Source: Alteribacillus persepolensis (lineage in GTDB: Bacteria; Bacillota; Bacilli; Bacillales; Marinococcaceae). Taken from it: a stretch of 64,000 nt of DNA. The notes below the pieces were generated by a model that saw only the letters and a program-made list of their open reading frames with translations, did not search any database and had not been told where the DNA came from. The stretch spans positions 62,001 to 126,000 of the forward strand of contig NZ_FNDK01000003.1 in assembly GCF_900099605.1 (NCBI RefSeq). The letters run 5' to 3'. The translations under genes were made by a program, and so were the position numbers. This document shows, in pieces, positions 50,555 to 59,721 of the stretch; the stretch's first letter is position 1; each line of letters starts with the position of its first letter.

Positions 50555-50941
50555 ACTTGAATAACACAAAGAATGAAGAGACATGCAAAACATTGTTTTT
50601 CTAACGCTGCTAAGAAAAGATAGAATACGGTGTACTCATATTTGCATTCAAGTTCCGGCCGCTCAGGATTTATTCTCGGATGACTATGGGTATAAGAATT
50701 CTTGCTCTTCCTGCATTCGGTACGCTGTGCAGAGCTTGCTGCAGATTCTTGCGACAGGATTCGTTCCGTGGTGTCACCGTAGCTGAACAGACTTTTGTAA
50801 GGAGTTTTGTGCGTTTTATATTGCTTTGCAGCATCATACGGCATTTCCTGGGGAATATATTCGAATGTGGTCGAATCCTCTTTTCATAACAGTAGGAAAC
50901 CATCATACTAAAAGAAACAGAAATAGAAAGGAAGAGAGGTT

Positions 50942-52114
50942 GTGGCACAATTTAAACAATCAGATGCATTACAGAGGCTTCCAACCCAGTTTTTTGCTAG
51001 TCTTGTAAAAAAAGTAGAACATTTAAAACAAGCAGGGCACGATGTGATTAATTTAGGACAAGGCAACCCCGACATGCCGACCCCCGCACATATTGTTGAA
51101 AAATTAAAAGAAGCAGCAGAGAAGCCGGCCAACCATAAGTACTCACCATTTCGCGGCCGTCAAGAGTTAAAGGAGGCGACGGCGTCTTTTTATCGAAGAG
51201 AATACAATGTAGATGTCGACCCCGATACCGAGGTTGCGATTTTGTTTGGTGCAAAAACCGGACTGGTGGAAATTAGTCAGTGTCTTCTGAATGAAGGAGA
51301 TACCGTGCTGCTGCCCGATCCAGGTTATCCAGATTATCTATCTGGAACGGCTTTAGCGGGAGCACATGTAGAAACGATGCCGCTTGTAGAAAGAAATCAC
51401 TTTTTGCCGGATTATCACAATATTTCCCGAGAAATAAGAGAAAAAGCAAAACTGATGTTTTTAAATTATCCTAATAACCCAACAGCAGCTGCTGCCGACC
51501 GCTCTTTTTTTGATCAAACAGTTGCTTTTGCCAAGCAGCATCAAATAGGGGTTGTGCATGATTTTGCTTATGGGGCTATCGGATTTGGCTCTGGAAAACC
51601 GCAAAGTTTTTTGCAATCACCAGGTGCCGCGGAGGTCGGAGTAGAAATGTATACACTGTCGAAAACGTACAATATGGCTGGCTGGCGTGTCGGCATGGCC
51701 GTGGGAAATGCATCGATGATAGAAGCTGTTAATCTGTTACAAGATCACTTGTATGTGAGCTTATTTGGCGCTGTTCAAGAAGCAGCTGTGCATGCTTTAA
51801 ACAGTGGTCAGCGTTCGGTGCAGCAGCTGGTGAATACATATGAATCGAGACGTCACGCATTCATGTCTTCACTGCAGGCATCGGGATGGGACGTGCGTGC
51901 ACCGCAAGGGACCTTTTTTGCATGGCTGCCGGTTCCAAAGGGATATACTTCTGAACAGTTTGCAGACGTGTTATTAGAAAAATGCCACGTTGCGGTAGCG
52001 CCTGGACGAGGGTTTGGAGAACACGGGGAAGGTTATGTGCGTGTTGGGCTTTTGGATTCCGAAGAAAGATTACAAGAAGCTGGTAAGCGTATCGCGCAAT
52101 TTCCTCTAGAATAG
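50942..52114 (+). CDS. mtnE: Methionine-salvage aminotransferase MtnE
   Basis: A 390-aa fold-type I PLP aminotransferase closely resembling B. subtilis MtnE, which transaminates 4-methylthio-2-oxobutanoate to methionine with glutamine. Family stretches: LPTQFFASLVKKV, VINLGQGNPDMPTP, KYSPFRGRQELKEA, LFLNYPNNPT-like FLNYPNNPTAAA, VVHDFAYGAIGF, PLP lysine in YTLSKTYNMAGWR, and FFAWLPVPKGYTSEQFAD. Start is GTG at 50942 after AAGGAAGAGAGGTT. The rest of the mtn pathway is not in the window, unlike the B. subtilis mtnKA/mtnWXBD cluster arrangement. Confidence 0.9.
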   Translation: MAQFKQSDALQRLPTQFFASLVKKVEHLKQAGHDVINLGQGNPDMPTPAHIVEKLKEAAEKPANHKYSPFRGRQELKEATASFYRREYNVDVDPDTEVAILFGAKTGLVEISQCLLNEGDTVLLPDPGYPDYLSGTALAGAHVETMPLVERNHFLPDYHNISREIREKAKLMFLNYPNNPTAAAADRSFFDQTVAFAKQHQIGVVHDFAYGAIGFGSGKPQSFLQSPGAAEVGVEMYTLSKTYNMAGWRVGMAVGNASMIEAVNLLQDHLYVSLFGAVQEAAVHALNSGQRSVQQLVNTYESRRHAFMSSLQASGWDVRAPQGTFFAWLPVPKGYTSEQFADVLLEKCHVAVAPGRGFGEHGEGYVRVGLLDSEERLQEAGKRIAQFPLE

Positions 52115-52137
52115 AAGAACTGGGTAATTGATATCTA

Positions 52138-52175
52138 TGAATGTCCGTCAGCAAGCGTGAGGGACATTCATTTTT
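52138..52175 (+). terminator. Terminator of mtnE
   Basis: TGAATGTCC (52138-52146) pairs with GGACATTCA (52162-52170), with TCA/TGA pairing inside, followed by TTTTTG. Confidence 0.87.
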
Positions 52176-52221
52176 GTCTTAAAACAAAGATGATAAAAGT
52201 TGGCATTTTTATGTAAGGGCA

Positions 52222-52253
52222 GGCCCTGGCAGTTCTTTTCTCATTACAGGGCC
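52222..52253 (-). terminator. Inverted repeat at the end of the yheC/yheD pair
   Basis: GGCCCTG (52222-52228) and CAGGGCC (52247-52253) enclose an 18-nt T-rich loop, 17 nt past the stop of the minus-strand gene. There is no T tract, so termination is only likely. Confidence 0.4.
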
Positions 52254-52269
52254 AAACCAGAAAGAGAAC

Positions 52270-53349
52270 CTAAATAGCTGTGTGTGACTGATTACTGCTA
52301 GCAGAGGAGAACTTTTGCCGGTAATACCAGACGGCATATTGAAATGGAATGCGTGTATGACGAATATTGATACGACGCCGGTAAGGACGGAAATTAGCTT
52401 CTAACATCCACACATTGCCGTTTTTATCGACTGCCATATCCAGTCCAAGGTCAATGACTTGCGGAAACTTCGCTTCAATCGTTTTTGCGATGGTGATGCA
52501 TGCTTTCTTGATATTGTTTTTTGTACTTTTGTTAATAAGCGGCGACAGTTTATACTTTACACGTCCGCCTTGGTCAAGGTTGGTAATGTTTTCACATTTA
52601 TTAGCGATTCGGGCAATCATTCCGGTTATTTGCCAGCGGCCGTGCTTATTTTTTTGCGGTGATATACGAAAATCAAATTTTTTGCCTTTGTACGTATCTG
52701 ACTGGACGGCTTGTTGAACGAGAAATTTCTCCGGTTCGGTAAACGTGCGCTCGAAATGGTCATATAGTTCGCCTTTTGCCATTTTCGTTTTCTTTTCCTG
52801 GAAATTTGCGATGTGAGTCATTACAAACCCATCTCGTTTGGACTCCAATACATGAATATTTCTTCCTCGTGAGCTGCGGATGGGTTTAATATAGACTTTA
52901 CCGTAACGGTCAATCATTTGTACCAGCGTTGAATAAGAAAGCATCGCGGTATCTGGCATATACTTGGCGGTTTTCGGGTTAGACGCCAAATATTGATAGA
53001 CGCTGAATTTGCTGCGTTCTTTGTTTGTCACTGCATGGAAAAAAGCATAGCCGTTTTTACGCAGTCTTTTTATTTTGTTGATTGATGTTTGGTTTCGCAT
53101 ATACGACCCGACTCGGTAGACATTTACTTTTGGAAGCGGAAATGCCTTTTTCGTCATCATATCAAAGCTGTGGTTGTAAAAGAGTCCGGTAACGGTTCGT
53201 TTTTTTGACGAAACTTGTTTCATTGAATAAAAACAAATATCAATGTTATTATTTCGTGCAAGCTGCCGGTAATAATCTATGGTGGGGTGACTTGTGCTGC
53301 CTCTCATAGCGTTTCTCATGAGACGGGCAGGCAGGACAATCCCTATCAT
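52270..53349 (-). CDS. YheC/YheD-family ATP-grasp protein (spore coat associated)
   Basis: A 359-aa protein of the YheC/D family, found in endospore formers and associated with the spore coat in B. subtilis. An N-terminal region (IGIVLPARLMRN, FYNHSFDMMTKKAFPLPKVNVYRVG) is followed by an ATP-grasp domain: MIDRYGKVYIKPIRSSRGRN with phosphate-binding Lys and Ser-Arg-Gly, and LDMAVDKNGNVWMLEANFRPYR with metal-binding residues. The start at 53349 is preferred because AAAGGAGG lies six nt upstream; the ATG at 53367 is inside that site. Downstream partner of the next gene; substrate unknown. Confidence 0.83.
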   Translation of the reverse strand: MIGIVLPARLMRNAMRGSTSHPTIDYYRQLARNNNIDICFYSMKQVSSKKRTVTGLFYNHSFDMMTKKAFPLPKVNVYRVGSYMRNQTSINKIKRLRKNGYAFFHAVTNKERSKFSVYQYLASNPKTAKYMPDTAMLSYSTLVQMIDRYGKVYIKPIRSSRGRNIHVLESKRDGFVMTHIANFQEKKTKMAKGELYDHFERTFTEPEKFLVQQAVQSDTYKGKKFDFRISPQKNKHGRWQITGMIARIANKCENITNLDQGGRVKYKLSPLINKSTKNNIKKACITIAKTIEAKFPQVIDLGLDMAVDKNGNVWMLEANFRPYRRRINIRHTRIPFQYAVWYYRQKFSSASSNQSHTAI

Positions 53350-53383
53350 AAAAAACCTCCTTTCCATTTAACACTTGTGCGTG

Positions 53384-54676
53384 TTAACTGCTTTTCTTTT
53401 TTAGACGCTGTCTTTGTAATGACTTGGCATAAAGCAAAACGTTAATGAGCGATTGTTCTAATGCTTTATCTCCATGGGCTTTGCACAGTGATACTTTCGC
53501 GCTTTGACTGTTGCATTCGATAAATTTAATGTTGTAGTCTTCATCAAGCGCAAAGTCAATTCCCATTTCAGCGAACGTACCGAATTTGTTTTCTGTGGCA
53601 CGGTAGACTTTAGATAAAAACGTTTCGATTTTTATCCAGAGCTTTTCTTTTTCAGCAGTCGTCAGCTTTAAATATTTGAATAACTCATCTAATGTCATCG
53701 CATCAGCATGCGTAGTAACTGGTGATTTCGATTTTCCAAGCCTTGCGCTGATACCGCAAATAGAAATGGATCCATTGGCGTTGCGCTGCAGCTCGGCACG
53801 CAGATCAATACGACGGTTGTCGATTTCTAATAAATCAATTGCTTTTTGAATCATAAACTTTTTACCTTTGTAAAAATGCTGCACATACGGAATCATGTCT
53901 TCTTTTGTTTTAAAAACAATGGTCTCTACCTTTTTTTGTGCCGCGTTATAGTATCGATAGCGGTAACGATCGTCAAGACCCAATTCGATACGAATAACGT
54001 TTTTCGCTTTGCGGCCGGTTAACCCTTTCAAATACACGATTCGATGTTTATCAACCATGTCATATAAATCATCAGGATATTGGTAGAGAACTGTTTCTTG
54101 TAAGTGCTTTTTCAAGGAACTGATGGATTGAAAATAATGATACACATCCCAGTTGCCAAGCGAAGATGGATTTAACAAATAGATGCGCTTTTTTTTGCAT
54201 TGCTGGGTAAATTTGCGATAACGCCGTTTAGATTTTTTGCCGATTCCACCGCGCCGGTAAAGAAAATCCGGATAAGGGAAGAAACCGGTTTTCCACGTGC
54301 TGTCTGAAAAATCATAGTACACGCCTTTAATCAGCTGGTTGTCAATATCAATAGAACTTACACAGAAAAAGTATAAGTGGAAACGAGCAACTTTTTGATT
54401 GACTTGAATTAACTTTTTTGTACGAAAGTGCGGTTTTTGTTCGGCGAGAGAATGAAAGTTCTTCGCAGATACTAAAACCCCGAAATGATCATGTTTTTTC
54501 TTTTTCTCCAAGTTCAATGCAAGCTTTTTTTTATCTATGCTGCTGTTATAAGCAAGCATTCTTGGTGCTGCATGGTTCAAATGATTCAATGCTTCTTCGC
54601 CTCCTGCATGTTTGTTCTCAGCTGTGTCCAAGTAGGTAACCCCCTTTACGTGAGACTTTGATATCTTATGATGCAT
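53384..54676 (-). CDS. YheC/YheD-family ATP-grasp protein (second copy)
   Basis: A protein of up to 430 aa related to the preceding one, with the family N-terminal region (HFGVLVSAKNFHSLAEQ; GFFPYPDFLYRRGG) and ATP-grasp core (YDMVDKHRIVYLKGLTGRKAKN; MGIDFALDEDYNIKFIECNSQSAK). The first ATG (54676) has no ribosome-binding site; a TTG at 54631 follows AAAGGGGGTTACCTAC and is a good alternative start. The two genes lie 34 nt apart and are probably one transcript. Like other family members it may add or ligate a small group to a coat or wall component; not established. Confidence 0.8.
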   Translation of the reverse strand: MHHKISKSHVKGVTYLDTAENKHAGGEEALNHLNHAAPRMLAYNSSIDKKKLALNLEKKKKHDHFGVLVSAKNFHSLAEQKPHFRTKKLIQVNQKVARFHLYFFCVSSIDIDNQLIKGVYYDFSDSTWKTGFFPYPDFLYRRGGIGKKSKRRYRKFTQQCKKKRIYLLNPSSLGNWDVYHYFQSISSLKKHLQETVLYQYPDDLYDMVDKHRIVYLKGLTGRKAKNVIRIELGLDDRYRYRYYNAAQKKVETIVFKTKEDMIPYVQHFYKGKKFMIQKAIDLLEIDNRRIDLRAELQRNANGSISICGISARLGKSKSPVTTHADAMTLDELFKYLKLTTAEKEKLWIKIETFLSKVYRATENKFGTFAEMGIDFALDEDYNIKFIECNSQSAKVSLCKAHGDKALEQSLINVLLYAKSLQRQRLKKKSS

Positions 54677-55039
54677 AGACTTTTCACGGATGGATACTTA
54701 CCGCAGGGCAAATACCTGTTTTATCGGATTTGTGATAAAGATGGACAGAAAAAGCAGTTCGTTTTTCCATGACAGGCAGGGTGGTTGTTAGATTCAGAGA
54801 GTAAAAGAGGATATGAGAACATGGGAGATAAAGAGGAAATCTTTCAGTTGGAAAGCAAGCATAATCACGAAAGGTATGTTAAAATAAAACGGTATCATAA
54901 TAGATTGTTAATTTTTTGACAAAAATGGACAGCTTCAAACAGGATTTGGGGTTATGTTCATAGAATATTGGAAGCAGAGGCAGGAAGCAGTCGACTTCCC
55001 CTGGCCATAACACTGTAAGAAAAGAAGGAGGAACTTTTC

Positions 55040-55540
55040 ATGCCGACACAAGAGAAAGTAGATTTGTTTAAAGAAGCGTTGGGGAATTATCCAACTGGTG
55101 TTACGGTAGTAACAACGAACACGCAGCAAGGTGAGCCGGTCGGGTTAACGGTTAACTCGTTTGCATCGGTTTCAATTGATCCGCTGATGGTGCTTTGGTC
55201 CATTGACCACGGCGTTTCATCGCTAGAAGAATTCCAAAAAGCAGATGGTTTTGCTGTCCACATTTTGGCAGGAGAACAACAAGAGTTATGCAAAACATTT
55301 GCAAGTAAGCACGAAGACCGCTTCAGCACTTGTGAATGGAATAATTCTGAAAATAACTTGCCGGTCATTAAGGATGCTTTTGCGGTCTTGCAATGTAAGA
55401 CATTTAAGCAAGTAGAAGCAGGTGACCATACTATTTTAATCGGTGAAGTGCAAGACATTGAAGTTGACAGTGAAAAAGACCCAATGCTTTATCACCGCCG
55501 CAAGTTCGGTCCAATTCCAGCTGAATTTTATAATGAATAA
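55040..55540 (+). CDS. Flavin reductase-like FMN-binding split-barrel protein
   Basis: A 166-aa flavin reductase domain protein of the HpaC/ActVB type: LGNYPTGVTVVTTNTQQGEPVGLTVNSFASVSIDPLMV is the FMN-binding core, and ILIGEVQDIEV and RRKFGPI close the barrel. Such enzymes reduce free FMN with NAD(P)H for a partner monooxygenase or other acceptor. No monooxygenase is adjacent. Start: GAAGGAGGAACTTTTC before the ATG. Interval 54677-55039 before it holds a possible -35 TTGACA (54918) but no gene. Confidence 0.88.
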   Translation: MPTQEKVDLFKEALGNYPTGVTVVTTNTQQGEPVGLTVNSFASVSIDPLMVLWSIDHGVSSLEEFQKADGFAVHILAGEQQELCKTFASKHEDRFSTCEWNNSENNLPVIKDAFAVLQCKTFKQVEAGDHTILIGEVQDIEVDSEKDPMLYHRRKFGPIPAEFYNE

Positions 55541-55545
55541 AAAAA

Positions 55546-55580
55546 GCAGAGCCTCCGGTTGATCGGAGGTTCTCTTTATT
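55546..55580 (+). terminator. Terminator of the first flavin reductase gene
   Basis: GCCTCCG (55551-55557) pairs with CGGAGGT (55564-55570), with AGA/TCT extending the stem, followed by TTTATTTTT. Confidence 0.82.
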
Positions 55581-55688
55581 TTTAGCATATACCATGTATC
55601 AGGTCATCCCTTCCATCTTGATGAGTAAGCAGAGTCCGCTAAAAGTGTGGAGGGAACTGGTCATTCTTACGGTCTTTATGCTTTTTCT

Positions 55689-55712
55689 ATAAACATGTTT
55701 ATAAACATGTTG
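55689..55712. repeat. Tandem 12-nt palindromic repeat
   Basis: ATAAACATGTTT is followed immediately by ATAAACATGTTG; each unit contains the palindrome AACATGTT. It lies in the 400-nt interval 55541-55942, which otherwise shows no gene; a regulator could bind it. Confidence 0.45.
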
Positions 55713-55942
55713 TTAATGGTGTGTGTAGCAAACAACATCCATCGTGCTGTCATATCATTTATTTTGCGCAGGGAAACGTATCAAACGTCAGCCTGAGTGA
55801 GTGGCCGGTGCCGTTAATACGTGGAAGAAATTAGTATAAGTGCAGGGAGGAAACTTGCCCTGTCAAAGTTTTTTAATCTTTAGAAGAGGTTAATGTTTTT
55901 AATATTTGTGTGAAAAAAGGAAGAGAAAGGAGTTAGTTACGT

Positions 55943-56557
55943 ATGCCAAATAACGGTGCACATGCGTTTTATCCAAATGAAATGGAAAAAAAGCAGATAT
56001 ACAAGTTGTTAATTGGATCGGTCGTGCCGCGCCCAATTGCTTGGATTTCTTCGAAAAACGGTGACGGTATCTACAACGTTGCACCATTCAGTTTTTTTAC
56101 GGTTGCATCCAGCCAGCCGCCAACCTTAGCAGTAACGATTGCCCCAGCTCCTAAAGAACACCAAGGAGGAGTGAAAGATACCCTTTCGAATATTCGAGAA
56201 ACAGAAGAGTATGTCATTAATGTTGTTCCTGAAGCATTGGGGAACGAAATGTACGAATCTTCGCTCCAGCATGCACCGGATGTTAGTGAATTTGACAAAG
56301 CAGGGTTAACGCCAGAACCGTCACGTATGATTGACGTGCCATCTATAAAAGAAACGCCGATTGCGTTTGAATGTAAACTGGATCGCATTGTTTCTATTGG
56401 TCGAGAAAACATGGTATTCGGACAAGTTGTCTGTGCTCATGTAAATGAAGATGCGTATCTTGGCAATTTCAAAACAGATATAGAAGCCTGGAAGCCGCTT
56501 GCGCGTCTTGCTGGTAATTATGCTTCTCTTCACAAGCCCTATCATTTGCCAAAATAG
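55943..56557 (+). CDS. Flavin reductase-like protein (DIM6/NTAB type)
   Basis: A 204-aa FMN-binding split-barrel protein of a different subgroup from its neighbour: LLIGSVVPRPIAWISSKNGDGIYNVAPFSFFTVASSQPP is the typical N-terminal half of DIM6/NTAB family members, then YVINVVPEALGNEMYESS and ARLAGNYASLHKPY. Start: AAGGAGTTAGTTACGT before the ATG. Probably a flavin reductase or flavoprotein of unknown partner. Separate transcription unit with its own terminator. Confidence 0.87.
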   Translation: MPNNGAHAFYPNEMEKKQIYKLLIGSVVPRPIAWISSKNGDGIYNVAPFSFFTVASSQPPTLAVTIAPAPKEHQGGVKDTLSNIRETEEYVINVVPEALGNEMYESSLQHAPDVSEFDKAGLTPEPSRMIDVPSIKETPIAFECKLDRIVSIGRENMVFGQVVCAHVNEDAYLGNFKTDIEAWKPLARLAGNYASLHKPYHLPK

Positions 56558-56563
56558 ACAAAC

Positions 56564-56593
56564 AAAGGATTCGGGAAACCGGATCCTTTTTGT
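56564..56593 (+). terminator. Terminator of the second flavin reductase gene
   Basis: AAAGGATTCGG (56564-56574) pairs, with one mismatch, with CCGGATCCTTT (56579-56589), followed by TTTG. Confidence 0.78.
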
Positions 56594-56659
56594 ATATTCT
56601 CTGTAAAAGACACAAGAATAATACGTGGGAATCGGGGATATGGGGAGAGGTGAAAGAAG

Positions 56660-57775
56660 ATGGACAGCGTGTTTGTGAGCAGCTGCCGTCTGTCAGCAGC
56701 GGTTATGAAGGATGTCATTCACAGCTTTCATCAGGCTGATGAAGAAAAGAATAACGGTGTATTAAAACACATTGGTCTGGGTCAAGACACATTCACTGTA
56801 TTCTCCAAACATAGTAGTATGCAAGCCAATTCTTCACGTACGCTCTGGATGATTGGCAGCTTTGAACATGAAATAAAGGAAATAGTTCTGTCACGTTTTG
56901 AACATGTCGGAACAGCGGCTTTTCATGACATTCAAGGGGCATTTTTTTGTATTATTGTGGATACGGTAAATCACACCTTTTTTGCGGCGCGCGATAGGCA
57001 CAGTCTCGCTCCATTTTATTATGGCCAAACAGCAAACGGTCATTATCTGTTTTCTACAAGTATCTTTGCGCTACACCATGCAGTCAGGCATGTGTATACG
57101 TTTCCGCCTGGTCATGTGTTTGCGCGGCGTATCGGCTGGAGGTCATTTTCGCCAGCGGGAGACAGTACGGTATCAAAATTGTCTCATGAAGATACAGTGG
57201 TGCTTTTGTTTGGTGATGAAGCCAGTTATAAACTAGTGGTGTCATGTCCGGCTGACAAACGACAGACGTGTTGGGCGGGGCTTATCTCTAGTGAAAACAA
57301 CAAAACTGTTCAACAAGCGGCACGAACGCTTGACAGCCAACATTACACTTATGTGTACAACACAGCAGAATTAATTACTTCCATTCCAAACATCATTTAT
57401 GCAGTGGAAGGTTGGAATCGCGAACTGATACGCCAGGCAGTACCGTATTATTTTGCTTTGAAAAAAGCAGCTGAAGTTGCTGGTACAGCTGCTGTTGCGC
57501 TGACCGATTCTGCAATGGGGCGTATCGTGCAAAAAATAGGTGCATCCTTTTCACTTTCTGTCAAAACACCGTTTTTACATGGACATGCATCACCTGTTCT
57601 TTTGAACCAATCAGAAGCATCTATTCTCCGCGCCCATGCTAACAATGTCATAGGGGAGAAAGAATTTAAACAAATTCAGCAGCAAACGACATGTTTGATT
57701 CGAAGCAAGGAAGAAGCTTGGTACTATCAGCTGTATCATGAATATATGCCATCCAATGTGCCAGACTGCTTGTGA
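56660..57775 (+). CDS. Asparagine-synthetase-like protein lacking both catalytic signatures
   Basis: A 371-aa protein with the AsnB layout in reduced form. The N-terminal half resembles the class II glutaminase domain: GAFFCIIVDTVNHTFFAARD, DRHSLAPFYYG, then HYLFSTSIFALHH and YTFPPGHVF. The nucleophile Cys2 of AsnB (MCG) is missing: the protein begins MDSVFV. In the C-terminal half the PPi-loop SGGxDS is replaced by a sequence without it (LLFGDEASYKL), while ELITSIPNIIYAVEGWNRELIRQAVPYYFALKKA and VKTPFLHGHAS still follow synthetase-domain order; the GEGxDE motif is ALTDSAMG. AsnB proteins are 550-630 aa. Both activities are probably lost; a binding or regulatory role is inferred. RBS GGGGAGAGGTGAAAGAAG. 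The frame is intact, so it is not a simple pseudogene. Confidence 0.65.
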   Translation: MDSVFVSSCRLSAAVMKDVIHSFHQADEEKNNGVLKHIGLGQDTFTVFSKHSSMQANSSRTLWMIGSFEHEIKEIVLSRFEHVGTAAFHDIQGAFFCIIVDTVNHTFFAARDRHSLAPFYYGQTANGHYLFSTSIFALHHAVRHVYTFPPGHVFARRIGWRSFSPAGDSTVSKLSHEDTVVLLFGDEASYKLVVSCPADKRQTCWAGLISSENNKTVQQAARTLDSQHYTYVYNTAELITSIPNIIYAVEGWNRELIRQAVPYYFALKKAAEVAGTAAVALTDSAMGRIVQKIGASFSLSVKTPFLHGHASPVLLNQSEASILRAHANNVIGEKEFKQIQQQTTCLIRSKEEAWYYQLYHEYMPSNVPDCL

Positions 57776-57941
57776 CTGAAGTTGGGTATTTTTCCTTTCA
57801 TGAAAGCGACAGAATTATTTCAATTTTTGATTTTCAGGGAGAGAAAATAGTTTAGAATTTCGTGGAAACGTGATAAGATGATGAAACAAAGCTTGCAGGA
57901 AATATCGATTATAGTGAATTTGGCACAAAGGAGAGCAGATA

Positions 57942-58706
57942 ATGATAGATCTCCATTCTCATATACTGCCTGCTGTGGATGATGGCCCAGCAACCGATGA
58001 AGACAGCCTGGCACTCGCGCGCGCAGCAGTAGAAAAAGGCATTCACACGGTGGCTGCCACGCCGCATCATCGCAATGGTGCCTTCGTCAACCGAGGAGAT
58101 GAAATCGCGGTAATGGTTCATGATTTTAACCGCATGCTTGCCGCAGAGAACATTCCTCTCACTGTTGTCAGCGGCCAGGAAAACCGGGTGCACAGCTATT
58201 TGGCCGAAGAGCTTCAAAAAGGTGATGCAATCCCGATTAATCATAGCCGGTACGTCCTGATTGAATTTCCCTCTGTAGAAGTTCCGCCATACACACAGCA
58301 GCTGTTTTTTGATTTGCAAACGCAAGGGTATATTCCGGTCATCGTTCATCCGGAACGCAACAAAACGTTTGTAGAAAAGGCGGATGTTCTTTATCATCTT
58401 GTTAAAAACGGTGCCTTGACGCAAGTGACTGCTCACTGTTTCAGCGCACGTGCGGATAAAAGAACAAAACAATTTGCCGAGGGGTTAGTGACTCGTCATT
58501 TGGCACACATTATTGCATCAGATGCTCATAACACACACACTCGCCCGTTTAACATACACGAAGCATACCGCGTTCTTGAAAAAGACATTGGCATAGAGTA
58601 TGTAGAGATGCTGAAACAAAACGCGGCTGATATTGTCAATAATAAACAACTGCGGATGGAGTCCCCCGAACCGCTTAAAAAAAGAAAGTTTTTGGGACTG
58701 TTTTGA
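57942..58706 (+). CDS. PHP-family tyrosine-protein phosphatase, YwqE/CpsB type
   Basis: A 254-aa metal-dependent phosphatase of the polymerase-and-histidinol-phosphatase fold. Metal ligands: MIDLHSHILPAVDDGP (first), TPHH, IVHPERN, and the C-terminal SDAHNTHTRP. It matches YwqE of B. subtilis and CpsB/Wzh of streptococci, which dephosphorylate the tyrosine kinases controlling exopolysaccharide synthesis. The kinase-modulator genes (ywqC/ywqD) that normally accompany it are not here. Start: AAAGGAGAGCAGATA before the ATG. Confidence 0.9.
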   Translation: MIDLHSHILPAVDDGPATDEDSLALARAAVEKGIHTVAATPHHRNGAFVNRGDEIAVMVHDFNRMLAAENIPLTVVSGQENRVHSYLAEELQKGDAIPINHSRYVLIEFPSVEVPPYTQQLFFDLQTQGYIPVIVHPERNKTFVEKADVLYHLVKNGALTQVTAHCFSARADKRTKQFAEGLVTRHLAHIIASDAHNTHTRPFNIHEAYRVLEKDIGIEYVEMLKQNAADIVNNKQLRMESPEPLKKRKFLGLF

Positions 58707-58740
58707 TATAAACATACATAAAATGAAGTGCGCAATATAC

Positions 58741-58785
58741 AAGCCTGTCGGATAAACAGATGGAGAACTGTCCGGTAGGCTTTTT
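58741..58785 (+). terminator. Terminator of the YwqE-type gene
   Basis: AAGCCTGTCGGA (58741-58752) pairs with TCCGGTAGGCTT (58771-58782, central mismatch), followed by TTTG. Confidence 0.72.
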
Positions 58786-58914
58786 GCTGTGACGTTGTCG
58801 TTTCGAAAGTTGGGGTGTTGTATCAAGTGAAAATAGGGAGAGGTTTCCTCTTATTTATTGTACAATAGAAGGATAAGAATACCTATAATTTATGTGGTAC
58901 AGGAGGACGCCGGT

Positions 58915-59721
58915 ATGTTACCTGCGATAAAAGCTGCTGTGAAAGCAGGAGAGAAGATAATGGAAATATATAAGACCGATTTTGATGTGGCTTACAAGGA
59001 CGATGCATCCCCGCTGACAGTGGCTGACCAGACAGCCCACCGAATAATTACAGATATACTATCTGCAGAATGGCCTGATGTACCAATTTTAAGTGAAGAG
59101 GGCGAGCAGCTGTCTTTGGAAGAGAGGGAATCGTGGAAACAATTTTGGCTCGTTGATCCGCTTGATGGAACGAAAGAATTTATTAAGAAAAATGATGAGT
59201 TTACAGTTAACATTGCACTTATCGATAACCAAAAACCAATATTTGGCGTCGTATATGCTCCAGCTCTTGATGTGCTGTATGTTGGCGATATGCAACAAGG
59301 TGCTGTGAGGCTGGATAAAGCTGCGTCACGTCTGGCCGGTATGAACCGTATAGAGGACTGTTTTACGGGGGGCAAGTCATTGCCGTATATAAAAGAGGCG
59401 GCAGATCGCGTCCGAGTAGTTGCAAGCCGTTCACACATGTCGGACGAAACCGAGCAATTTGTGCAAGAATTAAAACACACATATCAACGTGTGGAAGTCG
59501 TGTCGGCAGGCAGTTCGTTAAAGTTGTGTTTAATCGCTGCGGGAGAAGCTGATTTTTATCCGCGCTATGCCCCGACGATGGAATGGGACACCGGAGCCGG
59601 CCAGGCAGTTGTGGAAGCAGCAGGAGGTTCGGTAACCGTGGCTTCTGATAACGCACCTCTTGTCTACAATAAAGAACATCTGCAAAATCCGTGGTTTTTG
59701 GCTTCTAGGAAAAAGGGCTGA
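58915..59721 (+). CDS. cysQ: 3'(2'),5'-bisphosphate nucleotidase CysQ
   Basis: A 268-aa magnesium-dependent, lithium-sensitive phosphatase of the inositol monophosphatase fold that removes the 3'-phosphate from PAP (and PAPS), clearing a by-product of sulfate assimilation. Motifs: PILSEEGE (metal Glu), LVDPLDGTKEFIKKN and PTMEWDTGAGQAV. The DPLDGTKEF form is characteristic of CysQ rather than SuhB. Start at 58915 is fixed by AGGAGGACGCCGGT; a longer ORF begins in the promoter region. Confidence 0.9.
   Translation: MLPAIKAAVKAGEKIMEIYKTDFDVAYKDDASPLTVADQTAHRIITDILSAEWPDVPILSEEGEQLSLEERESWKQFWLVDPLDGTKEFIKKNDEFTVNIALIDNQKPIFGVVYAPALDVLYVGDMQQGAVRLDKAASRLAGMNRIEDCFTGGKSLPYIKEAADRVRVVASRSHMSDETEQFVQELKHTYQRVEVVSAGSSLKLCLIAAGEADFYPRYAPTMEWDTGAGQAVVEAAGGSVTVASDNAPLVYNKEHLQNPWFLASRKKG

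Noticed and set aside
50555-50941. SAM riboswitch upstream of mtnE
   Set aside because: The conserved S-box elements are absent, although methionine-salvage genes often have one.
50536-50948. Several overlapping short frames on both strands before mtnE
   Set aside because: None has a ribosome-binding site, compositional bias of coding sequence or recognisable motifs.
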